NCBI GenBank assembly: GCA_031472005.1 | Contig: PZJY01000002.1 | Location: 1,426,001-1,490,000, forward strand | Source of the DNA: Tetracladium setigerum | Taxonomy: Eukaryota > Ascomycota > Leotiomycetes > Helotiales | Length of the DNA: 64,000 nt | Direction: 5' to 3' | In this document: piece after piece, positions 1 through 10,921 of the stretch | How the letters are laid out: each line of letters opens with the position of its first letter | How positions within the stretch are numbered: position 1 is the first letter of the stretch | Notes under the pieces: generated by a model | What the model was told of the DNA's origin: nothing | Seen by the model: only the letters and a program-made list of their open reading frames with translations | The model's database searches: none | Position numbers and translations under genes: made by a program

Positions 1-2
1 CC

Positions 3-281
3 TATGGCTTGGCAGGTGGTGAAGATGCTGCATGTGGATTGAACATCTGGGTTAGGAAGATGGCAGATGGGAAGGAGATTGTGGAGAGGAGGATCAATTT
101 AGGTGGGAAGAATACGGCTGCGATGAAACCTGGAGAGAGGATCATTATATGCACGCCCGGTGGTGGAGGGTGGGGAGCGGTGGGCGAGAAGAGGGATATT
201 AGGGATTGGAAGAAGGGGAGTGCGACGATCAGAGCTGGTGGATCGTTGCAAAGTAGAGAGGAGACTGCTCTCCAAGCCTAA
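3..281 (+). CDS. 5-oxoprolinase (hydantoinase B part), C-terminal fragment
   Basis: The frame is already open at the left edge, so this is the last ~92 codons of a gene that begins outside the window. The residues read like the extreme C-terminus of the HyuB half of ATP-dependent 5-oxoprolinase. A Gly-rich G-x-N-x-W-x-R segment is followed by INLGGKNT, M-x-x-GERI and then TPGGGGWG, the family's terminal glycine motif. The enzyme opens 5-oxo-L-proline to glutamate in the gamma-glutamyl (glutathione) cycle, in the cytosol. A gamma-glutamyltranspeptidase of the same cycle lies at 32.9 kb, but 32 kb apart is not clustering. About 20 further residues follow the glycine motif before the stop. The identity rests on the C-terminal motifs only. 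Confidence 0.85.
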   Translation, partial: YGLAGGEDAACGLNIWVRKMADGKEIVERRINLGGKNTAAMKPGERIIICTPGGGGWGAVGEKRDIRDWKKGSATIRAGGSLQSREETALQA

Positions 282-1433
282 CAGTATATTAGCTTCTAGA
301 AATATGATATTATAGCTACGTGTATGGCGTATTGGTATAAACACGTGTCTCCATGCTGGCTTTTTTAATCTTCGACTTTTCGACTTTTCCATGTTTCGAT
401 ATTTCGATGTTTCGACATTTCGATTTCTTAAGTTGAGGGTACACGGTTGTAGGTTTTTAATTTTTAGTTTTTATAACTTTATAACTTTATAACGGACAAG
501 AATAAAAGTTGAAAGGTCAAAAAGTCGGAGAGCCCAAAACTCTCAAATTGAAATCCAAAAGGTCAGTTGTTTTTGAATTTATGGAGGAGTGTGACATTTT
601 ATCCGAGTCCATATATTCTGGCACTCACTGCTGATTATTTTAGTACTTCAAACATAAATTGCTTGAATTCCACTTCACACTTCGGTTGAATTATCTACTT
701 CTCGTTCACGCTCGAATTTGCCCCGGTCCGGTGTTCATAGAACTGGGAAGGGCAAGTGGATGCAAATAGTTGGAAAAACATAACTTCTCAAAATCTGCAT
801 GATTCGAGTATCAACTTGGATACTATGTAGCTCTAAGTATAAAGAAAGCAATTCCTATCAAGTACAATATTCAGATTTAAGTTGCAGCAAGATTCGATGA
901 TGTTGACTTGGTGGTTCCGCCGCTTGCATGCAAGTCGGGTTTCCACCACCACTTTGGACAAAACATCAAGAGTTACCATTTAGTCTTTCGCAGGTAGATA
1001 CAAATATTTCTGAGCTGTACAGAAATAATAGGTAGACTGAGTTCGGCAGTTACAAATGAATGCATAACTTACTCACAACTCGAGAATTGTATGACTAGCG
1101 AGAACATACCTAATCAAAACAAATGTTTACTATATAGGAAGGGAAACGAGGTTTCTCTAATGTTTGATGGTACAGGATTGAAAGAAATCCAAAAAAACCA
1201 CCTCCCCCCCCCAAAAAAAAACAAAATATTTAAAATCATTCTGACGGTATTTCCACTTGAATCCGGATGGCTTGTATGGTTCACTACGAAATGTTCCAAG
1301 CTGCCAAGCTGCCAAGCAACATTGTACTTGAGTTTGTGCAAAACAGACAATTTGTGGTCCCACAACCAAAAAAAGGCCTCCAACTCAACAGCACCACAAC
1401 TATTGCAATAAAATTGCAAAAAATAGATTGTTT
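282..1433. other. Intergenic, no gene seen
   Basis: AT-rich spacer of 1.15 kb between the 5-oxoprolinase stop and the tRNA. It contains short low-complexity runs, such as repeated TTTCGA units near 390-425. The reading frames present look random and lack codon structure. The 3' UTR of the oxoprolinase gene presumably occupies the first part. Confidence 0.6.
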
Positions 1434-1583
1434 TGCACACTGTGAGGTTCGAACTCACGCTGCCGCCAAGAGTTAGAAAAGCTCGTTTAGGTAGGAAGGA
1501 CGTTAATAATTACCTCTTTCGAAATGGTGTTTACGTTTTTGCAAACTTAAAACCACCGCCTTAGACCACTCGGCCAAGTGTGC
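1434..1583 (-). tRNA. tRNA-Leu (anticodon UAA) with intron, possibly decayed
   Basis: Read on the minus strand, GCACACT at the 5' end pairs perfectly with AGTGTGC at the 3' end (7/7). The D-arm/A-box GGCCGAGTGGTCTAAGGC is of Leu type. The T-arm is a perfect GTGAG-TTCGAAC-CTCAC stem-loop and B-box. The anticodon loop reads TT-TAA-G, giving UAA (Leu), with an intron presumably starting after G37. The gene spans 150 nt against ~85 nt for a mature Leu tRNA, so the intron would be about 60 nt. A clean 3' partner for the anticodon stem GTGGT was not found, and the variable arm is unclear. The copy may be degenerate, carry an unusual intron or contain a sequence error. The plus-strand reading of this region has no coding sense. 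Confidence 0.6.
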
Positions 1584-2521
1584 CTTTATTGAAGAATTTT
1601 AGATCGACCTCGCCTTATCTAAATATAGATACTGACGGCATGCTGGCAACATATTTGCATTTCACAATTGGTTGAGGTTTCGCTAAAATCCCATCGTTGG
1701 TGCCGAACGCCAAGACCTTTTGACAGTACCTCTTGGATATTGCATTGAGAGACGCGAATTCATATGGCTCATTCGTTGGGGCTTGATTACGGCTAACTGT
1801 AATCTCAAGCATACATACAGTATTTGAGATTTCTGAGTGTACAACTTTTTTGAACTTCGTCCAGCTCTGCCAGTTACAAGGTAAACAAATGAGTGTTAAT
1901 GGTACAGTACAATTCATGGAACAAATATTGAATGCCAAAATGATAAAGTATAATTTCTTCAACTTCAAAGTCAAGACTGGAACGAGTCTTGGCATCGGAG
2001 AGAGTGAGTAGCTGGGGATTTCTTCCCCTCTGATTCAAGAGCTCTAGTCTTGAAAGAGAGCGCATTATCCCTTCTGGCATGCCTTTACTCATGATACGGT
2101 GGTAGGATCTTACATTATAACAATTGTCCTGATTTAATGGTAACAAATATCAGCGCCCGAAATCTCGCGTCTCGTCACGTGTACATTTATTATTATCGTA
2201 GAGTATCTTATGGCTATCAATATGGAGGTATTTTAAAGTGCAGAATAACATCTGGTTATTCCTGTAAGTTTATCAAGTAAGTCTTACTAGAACGGATATT
2301 CAGAAATTTACCACCCTCTCCTCGTAGGTACCTTCCCATTTGTGATCACTCTAGAATTGAAGCCAAACAACGTTTTCGTGTATCTTATTGTATTCATTAT
2401 AATTGTTTAGAAAAAATCATCGCAATGACCGCATTCCAGACGCCATGCAGACTACCCAATATGTACAGTGCTTACCTGCCTACCTATGTTCCTGACTAAC
2501 CACCAATATCCGTCATGAAAG
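1584..2521. other. Intergenic, no gene seen
   Basis: AT-rich spacer between the tRNA and the 3' end of the membrane-protein gene. Frames of 90-126 codons occur on the minus strand near 1615-2146, but their translations lack domains or codon bias, and I do not treat them as genes. Confidence 0.5.
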
Positions 2522-3245
2522 TCACCCACCATGCCTTTCGCTTGGAATCAGCTCATAACCACCCTCCGGCGAAAGAACAAAAGCCGACAGCGAAATCAAC
2601 GCCGACGACAAAATTGCTATGCTCCAGCTGACCGTGCAAAGTACCCATGCCCTATCCAACTGCCACCCACCAAAGAACCTGTCGTCATAATCAAACAAGT
2701 ATGCCTGTATCATTATTAGCCCAGCCCAATACTCAACAATTGGAAGGAAAAAAAAAACATACCACAATAGCCATACAAGCACACTGCAACAACCCCACAA
2801 CACCCAACAAGAATGCAAGAACCTTCCACCCCCCTTCCCTCTTCTGTTTACCCCCAACAAGCACAACGACAAAAGCCACCAATGTAGCCAACTCCAATAC
2901 GGCCGCGAAGCTCATCATGAAACCCACGCTCCTCCACATACTGCAGAAATATCTATCCTCGCCGTGGCAATCCTCATATTGTGGGAAGCTGTGGCAGACA
3001 CTATCGGTAGAGCTGCACGAGCGATGAAGGCCGACTGTTTTGCGCACTTGGGTGCCGGACGGGGAGGTGACGGTCCAGGTTATCCAGGCGGGGATGAAGA
3101 TGGAGGCAATTGTCATGCCGGTTGCTGGTTGTGTTAGTATTGAAATTGTATTTTGGGTATACGGCAATGTTGAATGTTGCGTAAGGAGCTACGAACCTGC
3201 AAGAAATGCAACAAGCCCGGTGGCGTAGACGATTGAGCGTGTCAT
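2522..3245 (-). CDS. Four-helix (claudin/PMP22-like topology) membrane protein
   Basis: Three exons: 3245-3197, 3124-2763 and 2704-2522. The first donor is GTTCGT and its acceptor follows a TACTAAC branch sequence. The second intron starts GTATGT and ends ATACAG after CTAATAATG. Joined, they give about 197 residues. Helix 1 is at the N-terminus. An extracellular-type loop follows with several Cys (RSCSS, EDCHGEDRYFCSMWRS), then two hydrophobic helices (around MSFAAVLELATLVAFVVVLV and WKVLAFLLGVVGLL) and a fourth near WVLCTVSWSIAILSSALIS. The tail is GGYELIPSE. This order of helices and the Cys-containing first loop resemble claudin/PMP22-type proteins. I recall similar unnamed proteins in other ascomycetes but no assigned function. 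It probably sits in the plasma membrane (inference). Confidence 0.75.
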
Positions 3246-3917
3246 TGCGGTTGATATTGAGAAGTGGTGCGATATGCAGGTGCCAGTTGTGCTGGACTGG
3301 ATGAGATTGTTCGGGCTCCTTATGGATATAGCATTCAAGAGCGTCCAAGGTTAGGGAATTTAAACCTTAGGAAGAACAACTGTCGGGGGTTTGATGTATG
3401 GGCAAATGTATGGAGGTACAGAACCTGCCGCCTGGTTGAAAGGAGCAGATTACGAGTCCCCTACAAGGTGACTTTCCAAACCGAGCAGAACATACGAAAA
3501 TTATGGGTGATATTCTTCTTGAAAGATAACAACTGCAGTTTGAAATAAGATAAACAAGTTTCTGATATTCAGTCTGCTTTTACAGAAAGAAGATCTAATT
3601 GAAGTTGATATTTGTGGCTGGTGCAAGATGACGAAGTGGAAATCCGATCCTCCACAAATGGTGGGGTTGCATGCCAAGTGGGAAGGATTTTGTTCACGAG
3701 ACACGATTCCCATGTTGATGGAAGATAACGATTTGATTTTCAATAATTATTGGTTATTGAGCAACTCGTGGGGCATGATTTTTGCAGTGAGAAGCTTCCG
3801 CAACGTAATTCCCTCTGCCTTTTAGATTTCGGCCATTGAAATCTTGTCCAGTCTAGCAGAATCTACCAACCCCACATTAGAACGACAGAAATCCCATCCT
3901 TCATCCACCGAGAATTA
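3246..3917. other. Intergenic between membrane-protein gene and WKF gene
   Basis: Spacer of 0.67 kb holding the 5' flank of the upstream minus-strand gene and the 3' flank of the WKF-domain gene. No coding sequence is supported. Confidence 0.5.
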
Positions 3918-5150
3918 TCAATCACTATCGCTTTCATCCTCCGAACTACTATCCGAACTCGAGTCTGAATCCGAGTCAGATGAGATGCTCATTGGTTTGG
4001 ACACATCCCCCCCTTTTCCCTTTGCTACGGCAGGATTGTCCTCCTCGTCGCTTGAAGAATCCGAAGAATCTGAAGAATCCGACGAACTGCTATCTTCAGC
4101 AACCACCGTCCTTTGTTTCCGTTTTCTGGCCAGCTTCTGTGGAACGACTTCTTCCTTCTCCGTAGCTTCCTCGACCTCCTTAGGCTTGTCCACGGGTACT
4201 CCACCAACAGCAAGCTCAGCTAGAATCCTCTCAGACCTCATGCGCCGCGCCGCCCTCTTCTGCATTGCCGAGTCTGACAGACCTGCCAGAATTCCTTCCT
4301 CATATCCAATGTTTGAACTGTTTTCCGCCGCCATCATGGTCGCAACGTATTCTTTCATCGCCATGTCGTACTCGTGCTGTTTCTGGTCTTTCTCTGACAT
4401 CTCGGCGGGGAAGCCTGCGGTGCTAGCTTCCAAGTCCTCAACTTTGATAGCTAAAGCAGTATCTCGTAGTCTTGTGCGAACTCCACCTTGTAACCCACGG
4501 ACGTAATCGTAAAGTAGGATCGAGTGATCGGATGGCACAATCGCAACTTCAAATGCGTGCTTTAAAAGCTGATTTTGGTGGTTTTTGTTGAATTTCCAAG
4601 AGTCTCGCGAATCGTGGTACTGGTGCAGGTATTTGAGGAATGGCCGTGAAGCTATTGTAGATGCGGCGGTGGTCTTCTTTTCGACTTTAGATGCTTTTGC
4701 GCCCTTCTCCTTCTTGACTCTCTTCACTCTTCGCTCCTTCTCGTCGAGAGATGCATCAACTTGTTCCTGAATCTGAGGAGCCTCCACAGTCCGTAAAGCC
4801 GAAGTCAACTCTGTATGTTTAATCTCAAAGGCTGGATCCTGTTCCTTCTGCTGCGCTGCCCAACCCGCGAAGAGTTGCTTAGTACTCTCCCCGTCCACGA
4901 TTTTTGTCTCTGGCGTGAAAGAAACCGACTTTTTCCTTCCAAGTCTCGGCGTATCTGGTGTTGAGGAGGTCTGCGAGTCGACCTTTACTCTCTTCAAAGC
5001 TGCAACATTCTCAATTGGAGATTGTTTTCTTTTGGGGGATTGAACTTCTTCTGTCGGTGTCTCTGGTGCTGACTTTAGCTTAAGTCCCAATCTCTTCCAG
5101 GCAGGAAGTCGCGATGCTGGATTGGCGGCATTATCTGTTGCGGAAGGCAT
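3918..5150 (-). CDS. WKF-domain nuclear/nucleolar protein (C7orf50-like)
   Basis: Single-exon frame of 410 residues. The N-terminal ~160 residues are basic and Pro/Ser-rich with many KR patches (KRVK, RRVKRVKKEKGAKASK), consistent with nuclear or nucleolar localisation. Around residues 165-235 lies a conserved block containing SWKFNKNHQNQLLKHAF, then ILLYDYVRGLQGGVRTRLR. This matches the WKF domain (Pfam DUF2373), named for that Trp-Lys-Phe triplet and found in human C7orf50. A charged helical region follows (MQKRAARRMRSERILAEL), and the tail is a serine/aspartate-rich acidic tract typical of nucleolar proteins. The function is not established; a link to ribosome biogenesis is inferred from relatives. 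Its start lies 350 bp from the divergent proteasome gene, so the two probably share a promoter region. Confidence 0.8.
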   Translation of the reverse strand: MPSATDNAANPASRLPAWKRLGLKLKSAPETPTEEVQSPKRKQSPIENVAALKRVKVDSQTSSTPDTPRLGRKKSVSFTPETKIVDGESTKQLFAGWAAQQKEQDPAFEIKHTELTSALRTVEAPQIQEQVDASLDEKERRVKRVKKEKGAKASKVEKKTTAASTIASRPFLKYLHQYHDSRDSWKFNKNHQNQLLKHAFEVAIVPSDHSILLYDYVRGLQGGVRTRLRDTALAIKVEDLEASTAGFPAEMSEKDQKQHEYDMAMKEYVATMMAAENSSNIGYEEGILAGLSDSAMQKRAARRMRSERILAELAVGGVPVDKPKEVEEATEKEEVVPQKLARKRKQRTVVAEDSSSSDSSDSSDSSSDEEDNPAVAKGKGGDVSKPMSISSDSDSDSSSDSSSEDESDSD

Positions 5151-5500
5151 GTTTTCGTTTCTCTACCGAAGAAAGGCGCAAAAATGAAGTCTACGAAATC
5201 GCTCAAAGTGTCTGGAAGTTGAACTGCACTTTTTTTGTAAACATCCAAACGAAAAGTCTTGGCAAGGCTCGATAAATTCTGGAGAATCCCGCTAACTACG
5301 GTGGCCCTGTTGTCCATCTCCCGCCTTGAGCTTCGCCAGGCACGGTGATCGCGCGTCTCCTCAGAAGAAGTAGAAGCTCAACACCAGAAGAACATCTGCC
5401 CTCCCACGAAACTACCTACCTTGATTTTCACCAAGCTCCATCCCAATCCCAGTATCTCCATCAGTACCTCCCGAACGAACCTTCTTTCTCAACCTTCAAA
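5151..5500. promoter_or_regulatory. Divergent promoter between WKF gene and proteasome alpha-1
   Basis: 350 bp separate two outward-facing start codons, so both core promoters and 5' UTRs must lie here. I found no exact copy of the yeast proteasome control element GGTGGCAAA. No other box could be assigned with confidence. Confidence 0.5.
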
Positions 5501-6573
5501 ATGTCGGGTATGTTGACCTCATGATAGCTTCAAAGCTTCAAACAGCTATGGCAATACAGCTAATCAGCATCCTTTACAGGCAGCGCAGGATATGACAGAC
5601 ACATCACGATCTTTTCCGATCAGGGACGATTATATCAAGTTGGTACGCACTGTCTCGAATCTCCAAGTAGCACTAGAGCTATCAATATCCACCAGAATGA
5701 CCTGCCAGTAAAGCAACAGACGAGGAGCACACGGCTAATGGAGGACAACAGAATATGCATTCAAGGCTATCACCGCTGCAAACATCATGTCCGTTGGCGT
5801 AAGAGGAAAGGATTGCGCAGTTGTTCTTTCGCAGAAGAAGGTTCCTGTAAGGACAACCTGTCCCAGAGATTCTGACCACTGCTAAGCTACTCGTTTACAG
5901 GACAAGCTCATCGACCCATCCTCCGTATCCCACATCTTCCAAATCTCCCCTTCCGTCGGCTGTGTGATGACCGGATCCATCGCAGATGCGAGGGCGTCGG
6001 TGCAACGAGCGATCGGTGAAGCTGCAGAGTTCAGATACAAGTACGGATACGAGATGCCTTGCGATGCTCTTGCAAAGAGAATTGCCAATATCAGTCAGGT
6101 GTATACCCAGAGAGTAAGTTTGTCGGATTTAGATGCTCAGCAATACCTCTCTGCAGCCCATACGTCATTTATTAACAGTTGCATAGGCTTACATGCGTCC
6201 ATATGGTGTGGCTACCACCCTGATTTCACTGGACTCCGAATTTGGCCCTCAACTGTACAAGTGTGATCCAGCCGGATACTACACGGGCTACAAGGGTACT
6301 GCCTCGGGACCCAAGCAACAGGAGGCGTTCAATCACCTGGAGAAGAAGCTCAAGAACAAGGAATGTGCAGACGGCAGCTGGGAAGACGTTGTGGAGCTTG
6401 GCATCACCACTTTGAGCACGGTACTCAGCGTGGACTTCAAGAAGGGCGAATTAGAGATTGGAATCGTCGGTGGACCTCGTGCGGACGGCAAGGAAGGCAG
6501 CGACCCGGGATTTAGGGCTCTGACAGAGGAGGAGATTGATGAAAGGCTGCAAGCGATTGCTGATAAGGACTGA
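5501..6573 (+). CDS. scl1: 20S proteasome subunit alpha-1 (PSMA6/Scl1)
   Basis: Five exons: 5501-5507, 5580-5642, 5752-5846, 5901-6113 and 6187-6573. The first is only 7 nt (ATG TCG G). All junctions have GT...AG and keep frame. The product (about 254 aa) starts MSGSAGYDRHITIFS. It carries the alpha-subunit N-terminal signature GRLYQVEYAFKA, which helps gate the 20S pore. Other typical segments are VRGKDCAVVLSQKKVPDKL, the EFRYKYGYEMPCD stretch, QVYTQRAYMRP and DPAGYYTGYK with TASGPKQQEA. These match yeast Scl1/human PSMA6 closely. Alpha subunits form the outer rings of the 20S core and have no catalytic Thr. The tiny first exon is easy to miss in automatic annotation. Confidence 0.96.
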
Positions 6574-7145
6574 GCATGTTGTCATTTTGCGATATCAATG
6601 GGGGAGGGGGGGTGCCAGGTCAGAAAGCACTCTTCGCCTGTCCGGCCGACGAGGCCCAGCAGGGCCAATCGGTCGGTGTATACTAGAAATGGAAGGGGGG
6701 AGTTTAGTGCTAGGCAAGAATCTTTTTCATCATTGGTGAAACTTGGCTCAATTGGCGTCCATCGAAAAAGAAAGGGCCGGGCATGAAGCAATAAACGAAT
6801 AGAGCTTCGTGTTGGCGATATATTGTTCATCATACTGAAGGGCACCGACAAGTGTGGCTGTCCTCTCAGGCCTTGGCCTCAGGTCCGTCGGAAATGTGAG
6901 CCCTGTGAGGATATGCAGGAGGATCTTGGGAGTGGAATATTGATTGGGGGAGAGGCTCTCAACACGAGGGAATATTCCTTGATGGAGCGAAGGGGGTAAG
7001 GGGAGCATCGAGATCATCAGCAATTCCCCTGTAATAATGATGAATAGCATCAGCGCATCAAGGTTCAAGAGGACCGAACCGCAGATAGCTGGTGCACCTA
7101 CCCACACTCTTACTCTCCCACACACACACACACACACACACACAG

Positions 7146-7179
<34 letters not shown>

Positions 7180-8260
7180 TCTCACACACAAACCTACACC
7201 ACGCACCCACCTTCCATCCACACACAAGCTTAACAAACATTATTAACTTTCGAGAGTTGTGAGGGTGAGAATAATGAGAGAATTCGGACGACCGAACCCC
7301 CATGTAGATGCAGGAACGAGCAGACTCAGGACAGGCGCAGTCAAGGACACCAAACCACATTGAGCCGCCTGCGTCACACGAACTTTCCCTCAGCCCTGAT
7401 GAAGCGACATCTGCATGGCACACACATCTCTTGCCGCGGCCAATTGAGACTTCTGACTGGCTGCTGCGCTTGCAAGACGAACCACTGCTCCCTGCATCAT
7501 CCCGAGCCTCTCGGCCGTCTGACTGGCTGACAAACGACCGTGGCGCTTCTGGTGCTTGCTGGAAATCCCAAAAAAAGATGCCAAAGAAGCATCACTCTGC
7601 ATCTAACCTGCATCTTCATTCAACCTGCATATCCAAATGGCATCAAACTGCCTCGTGTGTTCGCACTCCACTCCACCTGCACATAATGGATGGAGGCTCT
7701 TGTGTCTCTTGGGTCCTCCTCGTCCCAGCTTGGTAGGGTTCCGGCTCCTGGGTTGTTGAGCTTAGGTCGCCCCAAATCTTCCCAAACCATCCCAAATCAT
7801 CTAGATAGTTCCCCACACTGCCCCCGGTAGTCTACTCCTAATGCAACTTTTGGGACGATTCAGACCCATCCACTGGCGTCCAATGTCTTGAGAATTCCCA
7901 TCTGATGGCTGAAGGAAAGACCCGATAGCCAGCCACCAAACGTCGTGGGGAGCGAATGCTCGAACATGCTGGTCTGGTCCCAAGGAGAACCACAGTATCT
8001 TCATCCCCATCTTCAAGTTGAAGGGCATTCATAAAGCTCCGTTTGGACTGCCGTCTCCGAGACATCTTTCCACTCAACCATCACTCTCTCACTGTGCTCT
8101 TCCATTCATTGCCTTTGCCTCCTGCTTCTCGCCTCCAATATTGCCTTCGCTATTGCCTTGCTCTCTCCACTTGTCGTCCTCTTTCCCTTCCAGCAGCTAC
8201 CTTGCCACTTCCACGTTTCCTACCCAAACCGACAATCTTTTTCCTGCATTAATTCACACA
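6574..8260. other. Intergenic, with dinucleotide repeats
   Basis: 1.7 kb between the proteasome gene and the next start. It holds the CA/CT microsatellite described separately and a C/T-rich segment at about 8040-8250, a usual feature of fungal promoters and 5' UTRs just before the 8261 start. Reading frames of up to ~140 codons occur but have no recognisable content. Confidence 0.55.
7118..7191. repeat. Compound (CA)n/(CT)n microsatellite
   Basis: An alternating run of CA repeats, then about ten CT units, then CA repeats again and a CTCACACACA remnant. It is non-coding and lies about 0.55 kb downstream of the proteasome gene. Such tracts are length-variable and prone to assembly error. Confidence 0.95.
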
Positions 8261-9151
8261 ATGGCAGACGGATGTGAGTGGGATAAATTTTGTCTCCCCA
8301 GTATTTGCCTCTCCTCCTCCCTTTCCCTAATCCATCCATCCATCCCTCCTCGGCCAAGAAATCACAGAGAAATATAGTAATGGTTGGCTGACTCGGAATT
8401 TTAGTAAACGACGAACGTACTGCTCGGGTAGCAGACCTTCTTTCGGACTTCCGAACATTGCAATACTACATTGCAGCTGCTCCTACCGACCCAAACCACC
8501 AGGATGACTACTACACTGAGGGATGGGCTGCGCTCAGACAGTGTAATATCGATGGTCAACATATCTTGAACTGTGCTGCCGAGACTCGTGTCCCACGGGT
8601 TCAGGGTGGTCCACTAGAGCAAGTAAAGGCCGAGCTTCAGCAGTAAGTGCCCGAGTAACCAATTGTGTTTGAATTGAATCCCATCTAAACATTTCCCAGA
8701 GTTTTGCTTGATGCCTACTCGCGCCGCCATGAAGCCCAGAAAATCTATCTTCGCCAGGCTGCGGCTCAAAGATGGATAGGATGGCGTGAACAGGTCCTCC
8801 AGGGCCACAGGCCTCACACTGGTCACACCGACCAACTCGCTGCTTGTGATTCCCAATTGCGAGCTGTAAGAACCAAGAGAACCCCTTTTGATATCTTGTG
8901 TCATGATTCTCACATACCTGCTACAGGAGCTTGCGGGCATCACGGACGATTCAATTTACTCGGACATGCGCTCTTCGGACTACCAAATGGGTCGCTGGAC
9001 GACAGAAGATCCCAGCCTACGACACGTCCAACGTTGGGTTCGCGCACGACGATGAAATGTTTTTTTTTGACGACGAATACGAAAACGTACGAAAGTCATG
9101 ACTGAGATGGGAATGATCGACGAACTAGACGAAAACGGGATGGAAAAGTAA
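8261..9151 (+). CDS. Unidentified conserved-looking protein; 3' end frame-disrupted
   Basis: Exons 8261-8273, 8405-8642, 8700-8865 and from 8927, all with good GT...AG borders. I do not recognise the family. The protein begins MADGLNDERTARVADLL and is helical, with a YRLQ-poor, Arg/Gln-rich centre (RRHEAQKIYLRQAAAQRW). As written, exon 4 stops at 9053-9055 (~181 aa). The sequence beyond still has coding character in shifted frames: DTSNVGFAHDDEMFFFDDEY, then MTEMGMIDELDENGMEK ending at TAA 9149-9151. Restoring one base at each of three short runs (8989-8991, 9006-9007, 9092-9094) joins these into one frame of 214 residues, and total length becomes divisible by three. I infer sequence errors rather than a broken gene. 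The acidic C-terminus would otherwise be lost. Confidence 0.6.
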
Positions 9152-9429
9152 TATCGGGCATTTTTAAGGGATTTTCATTTCTTATGTTAACGGGATACCA
9201 CACATTGGGACGGCGGCGTATTACTCCTACGTTCTTTGCTCAGGGCTGGATACTGGGCCCCTGTTATATACCTCCTACCTTGGCATTGCATTGCATTGCG
9301 TGGCAGGGCTTGGAAACTCACTGCTGGCCGGCTTAATCATAATTCTAACTAAGATATATTGGTTTACAAGGATTGTACAAGTAAGCTTATTCAACTCTTA
9401 TCTCAAGACTTTCATGAAACTGAAGGAAT

Positions 9430-10052
9430 TCAATTGGTCTTGCTTTGAACACAAAGTGCAATCCCTCCTAACGACAAGGCCATACCGAACCAAGTATCTA
9501 TTTACTTCGTTAGTTGAAGGCTTTCAGAACTATTTCGAGGAGAGACTATGCATACCCCTTCCAATGACCTTGCGATCGACATACCAATCGCCCAACACCG
9601 TAAACAAAAATGCCAAGGAATTGGTAATTGGAACCGTCAAGCTCAATTCTACGCACGCTCTCAGTCAACATTCATCTCGCCCACACTTTTTCACAGCATC
9701 ATCAATCAGACAGGCAAAAAAAAAAAAAACACGCACCAGCCTTCCCAATCAACAGGAAGAACCACACACTACCGGTCAAATTGATGACAAGCGGTATTGC
9801 ATATCGAGGATTTCTCAACAGATCCACCACGCCGAAGAAAGCGCCGTAGACCTTGGTCTTGAACCAACTGTTGGTCACCGCCGGCGACTCGAGAATGGGA
9901 TGGGCCGGCGGTTTATGGTTGCGAGCGGCCGCGCGGATGAAGGGTGTGGTGAAGCCCCATGCTATTCCGATGAGGATGAAGCCGAAGATGTATCTGATAA
10001 TTGTGCTGGGTGGCTCGGCCAGTGTGGTGGTGGTGATAGGGGAGTCGGACAT
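9430..10052 (-). CDS. TMEM234-like small drug/metabolite-transporter-fold membrane protein
   Basis: Exons 10052-9737, 9648-9556 and 9497-9430, with phase-1 junctions; the first intron contains a 13-A run on the plus strand. The product is about 158 aa. It starts MSDSPITTTT, followed by a first helix (YIFGFILIGIAWGFTTPFIRAA), then LLRNPRYAIPLVINLTGSVWFF, LTVPITNSLAFLFTVLGDWY and a last helix with GMALSLGGIALCVQSK. The W-G-x-T-x-P-F motif after helix 1, the N-P-R-Y followed by a helix and the small-residue final helix fit TMEM234, a half-size EamA/DMT-fold protein. Substrate and organelle are unknown in the family. All four predicted helices are present, so the gene looks complete. Confidence 0.85.
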
Positions 10053-10921
10053 TTGGTAATAAAGCGAATTACAGTATAAGCGAGATCGATAATCAATGAT
10101 CAATAGGTAGGTACTGATCACAGTAGGTAAGCCGCCCTTGCGGTAGTATGGAGTATGGAGAATGTGTGTGTGTGTCGTCGTCGTCGAGATGCAAATTCAT
10201 GTCACGTTTCTTTTTCTGCTGTGGCTGTGGCTTGTGTTGTGTGGCCGAGGTCTATTTTTGGGGGTCGCCCGACACTGGCTTTGTTTTAGTCTCCATCCCC
10301 CTGGTCCGCAGCAACGAGGCTTCGGAAGTCCGCCATGCAGGTGTGGAAAGTAGGTATCAATACTCCGTACTGTGCTGTACCTCGTGGGATAAATAATGTA
10401 AACAGAAGTTAAAAGAAGAAGAAAAAAAGAAGAAGAAAAGAACATCAATCATGCCACAGTAATAGAGATAACAAAGATGGCTCAAAAACCATAATGTTGA
10501 AGTTTATGACGATGTTTCCAATTGCCATCTCATCTCCATTGATTCATTGCGTTGGCTGGGAGAAGCTCGCGGGGCTGGGCGGACTCGGCTGGGCAGAATC
10601 ATGGAGGTTGGAGCGTCAGATCCCCAATTACGACGACGACGCACGACATAACACTTCTGTTTCGTCGTCCAATACACGCTCCTTACGAATCCTCCTCATT
10701 CTCGCAGTCTTTGAAAAGTAAAGCTTCTTCCTGCACGCAATTCAACCATCCGGTGGCAGCTCTTCATTGTGGTTTCCAGCGTCAATTCCTGTTGCAGCTT
10801 CAACGCCATCCCACCATGCTCAGCGAGAGCTACCCTGCACAGTAAACAAAGGGCTTCCATCAAAACAAAACGAACGCCTCCCCCAACACGCTCACTACTA
10901 CTCCAAGCAGCACAATCCACC
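10053..10921. promoter_or_regulatory. Divergent intergenic region, TMEM234-like and C2-protein genes
   Basis: 0.87 kb between two outward-facing start codons. It includes short GTGTGT and GAAGAAGAAA tracts near 10160-10180 and 10405-10440. No specific factor site could be assigned. Confidence 0.45.

Noticed and set aside
1615..2146. Minus-strand frames of 126 and 90 codons downstream of the tRNA
   Set aside because: Random-looking composition; no domain or splice evidence.
9053..9055. TGA as the true stop of the 8261 gene
   Set aside because: Not fully excluded, but coding character in the following 96 bases and the length-mod-3 check favour a longer protein with sequence errors.
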